Of a stretch of DNA of 64,000 bases, positions 57,839 to 64,000 are shown in pieces. This stretch comes from Icerya purchasi (taxonomy: Eukaryota > Arthropoda > Insecta > Hemiptera > Monophlebidae). Within the stretch, counting starts at the first letter, position 1. Each line of letters begins with the position of its first letter. Below the pieces are notes generated by a model that saw only the letters and a list, made by a program, of their open reading frames with translations, was not told where the DNA came from and ran no database searches. The stretch covers positions 141,062,172-141,126,171 of the forward strand of contig CM077115.1 of NCBI GenBank assembly GCA_039619475.1, in the 5' to 3' direction. Position numbers and translations under genes: made by a program.

Positions 57839-58980
57839 TAACGATAATTTCAACGAAGTACGAAAAATAAATCACAAGAAAACTTTCGTAATTAGCATAG
57901 ATATTTCATTAGAACAACTTTAAAACAGAATTTTAAAATAATCATTTAATTGATTTTTATAAATTAAATATCAATCGTGGCGGAATTCTTAGAGTTCGCA
58001 AATAATACTATGTTTTGCGTAATCCATCGATTTTTGATGGTTTTCTCTATTATAATTGCATTAAATGATAGGACATTCTCGACGAGAATAATTAATGCGA
58101 CAATTCGTATTCGTAAATACAATGTTATGAACGAATTTGTGAAGGTAAACAACTCGGGGAAGATTAATTATCGCGACTTCTCGCATACACAGCGGCTGAC
58201 CGAGCTGATAAAACAGAATGTGTAACAAACAGAAAAGGCGGAAATAGAGGAACTGTGTAATAAAATACGATACGATAATAGCGATAGAGATTTTTTATTT
58301 ATCTAGAGAAATGAAGAATTTATCAAGAGTACGCATAATTTTGTGTACAATAAAAATGTCGCTTATTTCCCCTATAACGTAATGCACTAGGAATTTGCCT
58401 AGGCCAACATATTATTATTATCGTTTTTATTCAATTCTTTTTTTTTTTCTTTCTATTTGTTCCTTTTTATTCCTCCTGGAAATATAATAGAATTAAAAAA
58501 ATAAAATAACAATACCGGACGATGTATAAGTCGAAATAAAAAAATAAAAACTAATCGCATGCGCATAATGTTATAATAGAACAACAAAATTTAAAATGCA
58601 GATAATTCTACAGGCTGGTGGCGTAATTTTGTTTTGTATAATTTATACATTTGTACAATTAATAATTTTTGGAAACCTATCGAAAGATTTTGTTTGTTTT
58701 CAACATAATATGAAAAGCTCTTCTCAAGTGAGGCTCGTTCATAAACTACAGAATTAGGCATTATGTATATTACGGTTACCAGATTGTGTGCAATCCGATT
58801 CGAAAGATGGGCGAAATCGATCACTTTTGGAGTAATTAAAGACAATTTCGACTATTCAGTGTAATCGATTACACTTTATTAATCGTAATAAATAAAAATT
58901 ATAATGTATAATTACGAAGTAATGTAATGGAAAGAATCCGATCTTCGTCGAGATTATCGGAAATCAGTAGAACGGACGAT
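57839..58980. other. AT-rich DNA, no gene recognised
   Basis: Overlapping frames on opposite strands near 57964-58225 have no family motif. It ends at the target duplication CGGACGAT of the next hAT-like copy. Confidence 0.5.
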
Positions 58981-59257
58981 CATGAGCATCGCCCCTCCTG
59001 GAACCTTAAATTTTTTTTTAATCAATTGGCCATGATGAGTATTCAAAGGCGCGTAATTGTGGACAATTTGCCAGAAACCCACGAAAATTATGTTTTAATT
59101 AAGATTTTATTCTTGTTTAATAAAATATTAAGCCTTTACAACTTATAAATTTTATTTTTCCTATAACACTCATATCCTCTTTCTATCACCTTCTCCCCCT
59201 GGTGGCTGGTAACTCACCTTGCCTGCCCCCCGGCTCATCGGCTGGCGACGCCCTTGC
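58981..59257. mobile_element. hAT-like non-autonomous element, copy 2, with 8-bp TSD
   Basis: It is bounded by perfect 8-bp duplications, CGGACGAT, at 58973-58980 and 59258-59265. The right end is GGCTGGCGACGCCCTTG. The left end, CATGAGCATCGCCCCTCC, is a damaged version of the CA-GGACGTCGCCAG terminus. The interior matches copy 1 at 31721 (TGAGTATTCA, GCGCGTAAT, GGACAATTTG, ATATCCTCTTTCTATC). It lacks the LINE stub found in copy 1, so it shows the pre-insertion state. Confidence 0.85.
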
Positions 59258-59265
59258 GGACGATT

Positions 59266-60769
59266 ATACGAGTACCGCGAAGTGACTTTAATATGAAAGC
59301 TTTAATTTTTCCATAGCGCGAATGTGCAAAAACACGTTTACGTAAAAAAACAACAAATCAACGGGAAAAAAAAAAAAAAATAAATAAATAAACCCATCAC
59401 TCATTTTATACGCATACCATATTGAAAAATTAAAACTATTATCATCCGGATGGTACTTAAATATTTACTGTGCTCGTATAATTGTATCGATTAGCTGCTA
59501 TTTTGATATGTTTGATTTTTTTAACAAACTCGATAACTATTTCGTAATTAAACATTATAATTATTATAGTCGGGTTCAACGAAGGTGTGCCGATGGAAAG
59601 AGTCGATATAAATATCGATATTTATTATCCATTTACTCTTCCCAGCCGCTAAAAATGCTCAATTGTTGCCAATAAATTAAAGATTCATTTAAATCGTAGG
59701 AAGTTCATTTTTTGCAGTTTTAGTTCATTTAATTAATATCATTTTTAATAATAGAATTAATTAAAATAAAAACGGTGACTTTAACGTTTATATTTTTATT
59801 TGATTAATATTTGCTTGGAATTGTTATAGCAATAAAACAAAAAAATTTAGATTAATTATATAAGTGTTGAAATAATGAAATAAAACGTAAAAAATTAACG
59901 CCATCGTAACATTTACAAATCTTCACCAGATCTGTATATTGTTAATTTCATTTTTCAAAAATATATTTTATTCATAACCAAATTATATTTAGTTAATGAA
60001 TTACGATATTTTAATAAAAATTTTAATTATTAAAAGGGTAAGAATACATTTGTAATTCTGTAGTAATAGGTTTAATAGATTCCACCCTGTTCTATAACAT
60101 CTAGCAACGAAAAAAAAAAGAAAAAAAAGAAAAAAATAGAATTGATCATTCTATCAAAGTTGGAATCAAAATCGCATATAAAAGATTTCAATAAGCAAAG
60201 TAAAAAATGATAACTCCAAATGTTTATAATTTTTTCCTCAAAATTTATCTAATAATCAAAAGATAACGTTAGAAATTTTAATTTTAAACAAGTACAAAAA
60301 AAGAACACTGTTACTGCATGTGGAATAGGAGTGAAAGGCATTTTTATAATATTAAAAAAGATGATATTGATAAATTGGAAAATAAACTAATTTGTAGAAC
60401 ACGCTGCGAAAAATATATGAATGAGAAACGTCAATTACCAGGCTAGACAATTTCAATAAAAATAATTTGCTTAATAAATAATTTCCAGTAATAACGATAT
60501 CAAGACTGCTTGCGATTAAACAAAGAAAATGAGATCAAAAATCATCGATTTTTCAGACCGCGGAAAGGAATTGTCTACAGTTTTCCATGTTCGTTGCTGA
60601 CAGAGAAATTAATAGACAAAAAAGACATAATAGCGTAGAAGTGAGCGGTAGAGATATAGGTTTGCCTCAATGTTCGCACACTTAAGCTGATGTCTAAAAC
60701 GAACGCCGAAGATTAAAAATCGGTGGATTGAATGTTGCGAGACATGGGGGATGTTTGTAGTTCGAAGTA
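59266..60769. other. Very AT-rich DNA, no gene recognised
   Basis: A runs lie at 59367-59380 and 60109-60136. No frame or element is recognised. Confidence 0.55.
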
Positions 60770-60975
60770 CCGGGGAATCTAAGATGAGTAACGAAGAAGT
60801 CGTGTAGGTTTCGGTTTTGAATTAAGGGACGACAACGGAATATCATTCAGGATGAAAAAATAGCACGCGATAAAAGGGAGGAAGTTTAAAGGATGAAGTC
60901 CAATGAGTAGAGCGTATATCCGAATTAAACTATGGATACTGTAAACCACTTCGATATAAAAAATTAAATACAACC
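60770..60975 (-). mobile_element. Possible LINE fragment, purine-rich plus strand
   Basis: A 64-codon minus frame ends FILNDIPLSSLNSKPKPTRL. The composition matches the other minus-strand LINE pieces, but no diagnostic residue is visible. Confidence 0.2.
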
Positions 60976-62096
60976 CCCCTCCCCCTATCGCGTACTACAG
61001 ATGCGAAAAATCCAATTGCGTCCAGCCCCCCTCACATAACTGTCCGCTTTTATCGAGATTTCACTCTATCATCGCGTCAAGCGTACTTCTCGAAAAACCA
61101 CTCTACACCCTAATAATTATACTTTTCTTCTCCCGTATATAACGGCGAATACGTGTGTATATCTATTTTAAACGACGTCCACATGCGGTTAACGAGAAAT
61201 GTCAATACTTGTATTCTTCAGGGGAAAATGTGTTCATTTTTTAGCATTTCACTCATGGTCGAGAATGCACACACTCACAGTGCAGTGGACAGTACTGTGT
61301 TACCATCACGCCTAGCAGTGTATCGTTACACTTAATTCCAAAATTACGGACCGAGTGGTTACGTGTAAAAGGCGTTTTATTTACGGTTCAAACATGCATC
61401 ATTCAATTAACCGGAGGTCATTGACTTTGACTGGTAATAAAGATATTTCATTGCGGCTAAATTTTCATCCAGCTATCTATTCCCTAGTACGCTAATATAT
61501 AGTAGACGGATTTATATATGTTTCGGAAAGTAAAAAAAAAAGAACGCTGATGGAAAGGTTTCTCGGAACCGTTTTAGTTTCGAGAACTGAATGTTCCAGG
61601 AAGACTTGAAATTTTGTTAGATAAGACCTTGAATAAATTAAAATAATAAGAGACGACGTATCCATCGGAAATCGGAATATCGTCGTCACAGTTCTAACAA
61701 AAATTCGCCCGTCAGGTAAATTGTAAGGAACTCGAACTGTGATTATTGCGATAACGTTTTAGGAACATTAAAATCTTCCAGTTTCAGATTTTCATATCAA
61801 TTTTCGCAGTGAATTCGTATAAATTTTCGTTATTTTTTCTAGTGTATAAATTCGCCCCTCCTCCTCCTCCTCCTCCTCCGCCTCCCTCAACGTTTTCAGG
61901 AAATATAAAAATTAATTATAACAATTACGGATATTCAACATCGATAGCAATAATAACACGACGTAAATATCGGAAGTAAATAAGATAGTACCAGGTAAAA
62001 AATCAATACAGGCCCCAAATATTTTTTTCATTTTGAAGAAAATTCATGCATCCCCGATTGTCAATTAAACTTGAAATATAGGTTCCGTTTTTTTTT
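60976..62096. other. Unassigned DNA with (CTC)n
   Basis: A CTC/TCC triplet run lies at 61857-61886. C runs lie near 60976-60985 and 61027-61032. No gene is recognised. Confidence 0.5.
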
Positions 62097-62445
62097 TTGT
62101 TTTTTTTTTATATGGGTTTATCAATACGGACATTGGCCCAAGAACAACGAAAAAGAGAGGCAGCAAGATATTCCGATCTTCCCTTTATATGCGACCCCAA
62201 CCATATACTTTTCGAATACCTTTTTCCTGAGTGCTCTCATCTATGCGCCGAACTCTTGGCGTTGAATCTTCCTACCCCTTTCAATGCTTCCTTTATCATT
62301 TCCTTCCCATCTCTAGCCGTTATTCCCCTCCTTGTTTTCTTTATACTCTCTATCCCCGATCGCCTCAGAATCTGAGTAGGTGATCTAAGTCCATGTAGTT
62401 GGGTCAGTGTTGACACCTTGCCCATTAAATTAAAAAAAAAAAAAG
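62097..62445 (+). pseudogene. LINE 3' end, plus strand, poly(A)-tailed
   Basis: The frame 62097-62375 has RYSDLPFICDPNHILFEYLF, the C-D-x-x-H-x-x-F-E block of the family (final cysteine replaced by tyrosine). It is followed by a serine/leucine-rich tail to a stop. Non-coding GTTGACACCTTGCCCATTAA then runs into A-rich sequence ending near 62445. It is immediately followed by a purine-rich stretch holding an oppositely oriented LINE piece. Confidence 0.55.
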
Positions 62446-62597
62446 AATCAAGAGCTTGGATAATAGCGGGAGAAAGAAGGGAGAGAATGAACGAAGCACT
62501 GCATGGAACACCGCGATTTGTGAAAGGGAGAAATAAAAAGAAGCTAGTTCAGTTAAAAGTGATAACGAACAACAAAATACATTATGTGATCGGGGGA

Positions 62598-63230
62598 TCA
62601 CAAATAAATTGGTTGTTGGAGGGGTGCAACAGACAATAAGGAGACGGCACGAAAGAAAAACCGGAAAAGCGAAGAAGGGAGCAAACTAAGCACAAAACGC
62701 AGAAGAGAGGTTAGCGCGATGCATAGAAGGAAAGTCAAAAAAACCAGGGGAAACAGGGAATGGAAGGTTGAATAGACAAGAAAAATGGGTCGGGGCTGGA
62801 GAATGTTAAACCATAGTTTGGTATGAGTAGCTATAATAGGTGGAAGGGTCACATTGGGAGATGAAAAAAACCGGAAAAAATCTACCAGAAGAGGAGAAAA
62901 TAATCGAGCGAATCAGACTAACTCATTTCCCTCGATTATGACTAGGAATTCAAACGAGATGACAGTGGAAGAGATCATGAATCAAGGAGCGAATAAGAAG
63001 AACGATGTAGTCGGCTGAATGCGAAGGAGAGAAGATGCGATAGCCTGCAGCACGCTTTGAGCATCCGACGGGATAAGGATATTGCGAAAGACAAATGGTG
63101 AGAGGATCTGATAAAAAAAAGGCCACGTCAATAGCAGAGGACTCGGCATAAAATATAGAGGGCAAAAGGGGCTTGACGTAATTTAGGGAAGGATGTTTCA
63201 ATTTCAAAATAACATTTTAAAGACGTGAAA
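62598..63230 (-). pseudogene. LINE RNase H region, minus strand
   Basis: The minus frame 62950-63207 includes SIFYAESSAIDVAFFLSDPL, a recognisable E-x-x-A-I block of LINE RNase H (the active-site glutamate). About 200 bp further along the minus strand, IIEGNELVRFARL-like codons appear in a shifted frame, matching the I-x-G-N-E-x-V-D block. The frame 62598-62852 then reads as a low-complexity tail. Catalytic aspartates are lost or out of frame. The plus strand is purine-rich throughout. Confidence 0.55.
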
Positions 63231-64000
63231 TTTTCGGTTTAGCCTTATACCTAATAGAGTTTTTAATAAGTTGAGCAATTTTATAAAAAAATTATACCCG
63301 GGTTTTGTTATAATGGTTTTTAAGCACATCAGTCATTGGCATCCCCGTTAACATGGATACTCAACTATTCTGATAAAAATTGAACTATATCGACTTGCAG
63401 CTATTATTTTTCAATATTAAATATTTGGAAATAATTTTTTGTAATTTTATAAATTAATGAAAAACCCACCGAACTCTGCGATAATTACGGCTGCGAATGG
63501 ATAGACTGCGAAATGTCGGCAATCTTTTTTTCCTTTCTTGGCACCGCAACAAAATACCTCTGCTCAGAAACCACACAGAAGAAAGAGAATGAAAATTCGA
63601 TTAGGGGAACTAATAAAATGAAAAAATTAAGAAATGACAAAAGAGTAAAAAGACCAATACAAATATGAACGTTCAAAAAGGACACGATCAAAATCAGAAA
63701 AAAAAAAAAAAACATTTTATCGTTCTGATAAAGAAGACATAATAAGGGGAAGATGTTAAAACGTAAGCGAATAACGGCCGGGTCATCGATCATCGCCGAT
63801 GTAAAATAAAGTTACAGAACGAGGTCTAGGTAGGAAGATTAGGTTGAACAAATAGATGGTTTATTAAGGGGGAAGAACGAAACGTAGAATCTAGAATGAA
63901 ATTTTTTCTGCGAAGAAAAATAAAAGGAAGTTCGAAACTAGAATTTTAGAAAAGAAAGTCAGAGAATTATTTCATTGTCCACTGTACCTTCATGATTAGA
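63231..64000. other. Unassigned DNA, partly purine-rich
   Basis: The 102-codon minus frame at 63485-63793 is hydrophobic and lies in purine-rich plus-strand sequence. It may be further LINE remnant (PAVIRLRFNIFPLLCLLYQN) but lacks diagnostic residues. No tail or boundary is seen before the window ends. Confidence 0.35.

Overview
The window looks like non-coding DNA from the nuclear genome of an animal, most likely an arthropod. It is strongly AT-rich, has long (TA)n, (TTA)n and poly(A)/poly(T) tracts, shows no obvious CpG depletion, and has no operons or closely packed reading frames. Nearly every open frame is short, low-complexity or in an unlikely frame. I find no confident host protein gene, tRNA gene or rRNA gene. 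The only long clean frame (115-699, minus, 194 codons) recalls multicopy arthropod proteins of probable mobile origin.

What the window does hold is a dense record of mobile elements. (1) Eight copies of one short non-autonomous family (4198, 7820, 13383, 13739, 34787, 44175, 47506 and 56090) have subterminal inverted repeats, internal tandem repeats and a strong hairpin near one end. Nearly all are embedded in TA repeats. The architecture matches Helentron-associated elements (DINE-1 type). (2) Several non-LTR retrotransposons are broken. Two carry RTE-like reverse transcriptase ends (16385-17012, 46680-47465), one an RNase H plus zinc-knuckle end (42690-43640), and a further set are pyrimidine-rich LINE 3' ends ending in zinc-knuckle-like codons and poly(A). 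(3) DNA transposons include two hAT-like elements with perfect 8-bp target duplications (31721-32019, 58981-59257), a hAT-like element inserted into a copy of its own family (56531-57838), a Tc1/mariner-like remnant with TA target duplication (41341-42299), and a long-inverted-repeat MITE (6672-7071). (4) There are tRNA-type SINE copies (9450, 45740, 53711) and LTR/primer-binding-site-like scraps (15145-15246, 28953-29036).

Two structures stand out from the ordinary repeat background. At 48883-49100, a pair of 65-72 bp inverted repeats encloses a motif with nearly all parts of a type I hammerhead ribozyme. At 14508-14632, a 59-bp-arm hairpin has only three mismatches, and all three become G-U wobbles if the minus strand is transcribed.

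The long stretches between these elements show only microsatellites, homopolymers and unrecognised AT-rich sequence. The window is best read as intergenic or large-intron DNA. Element names come from sequence structure and remembered family hallmarks, not from database searches.
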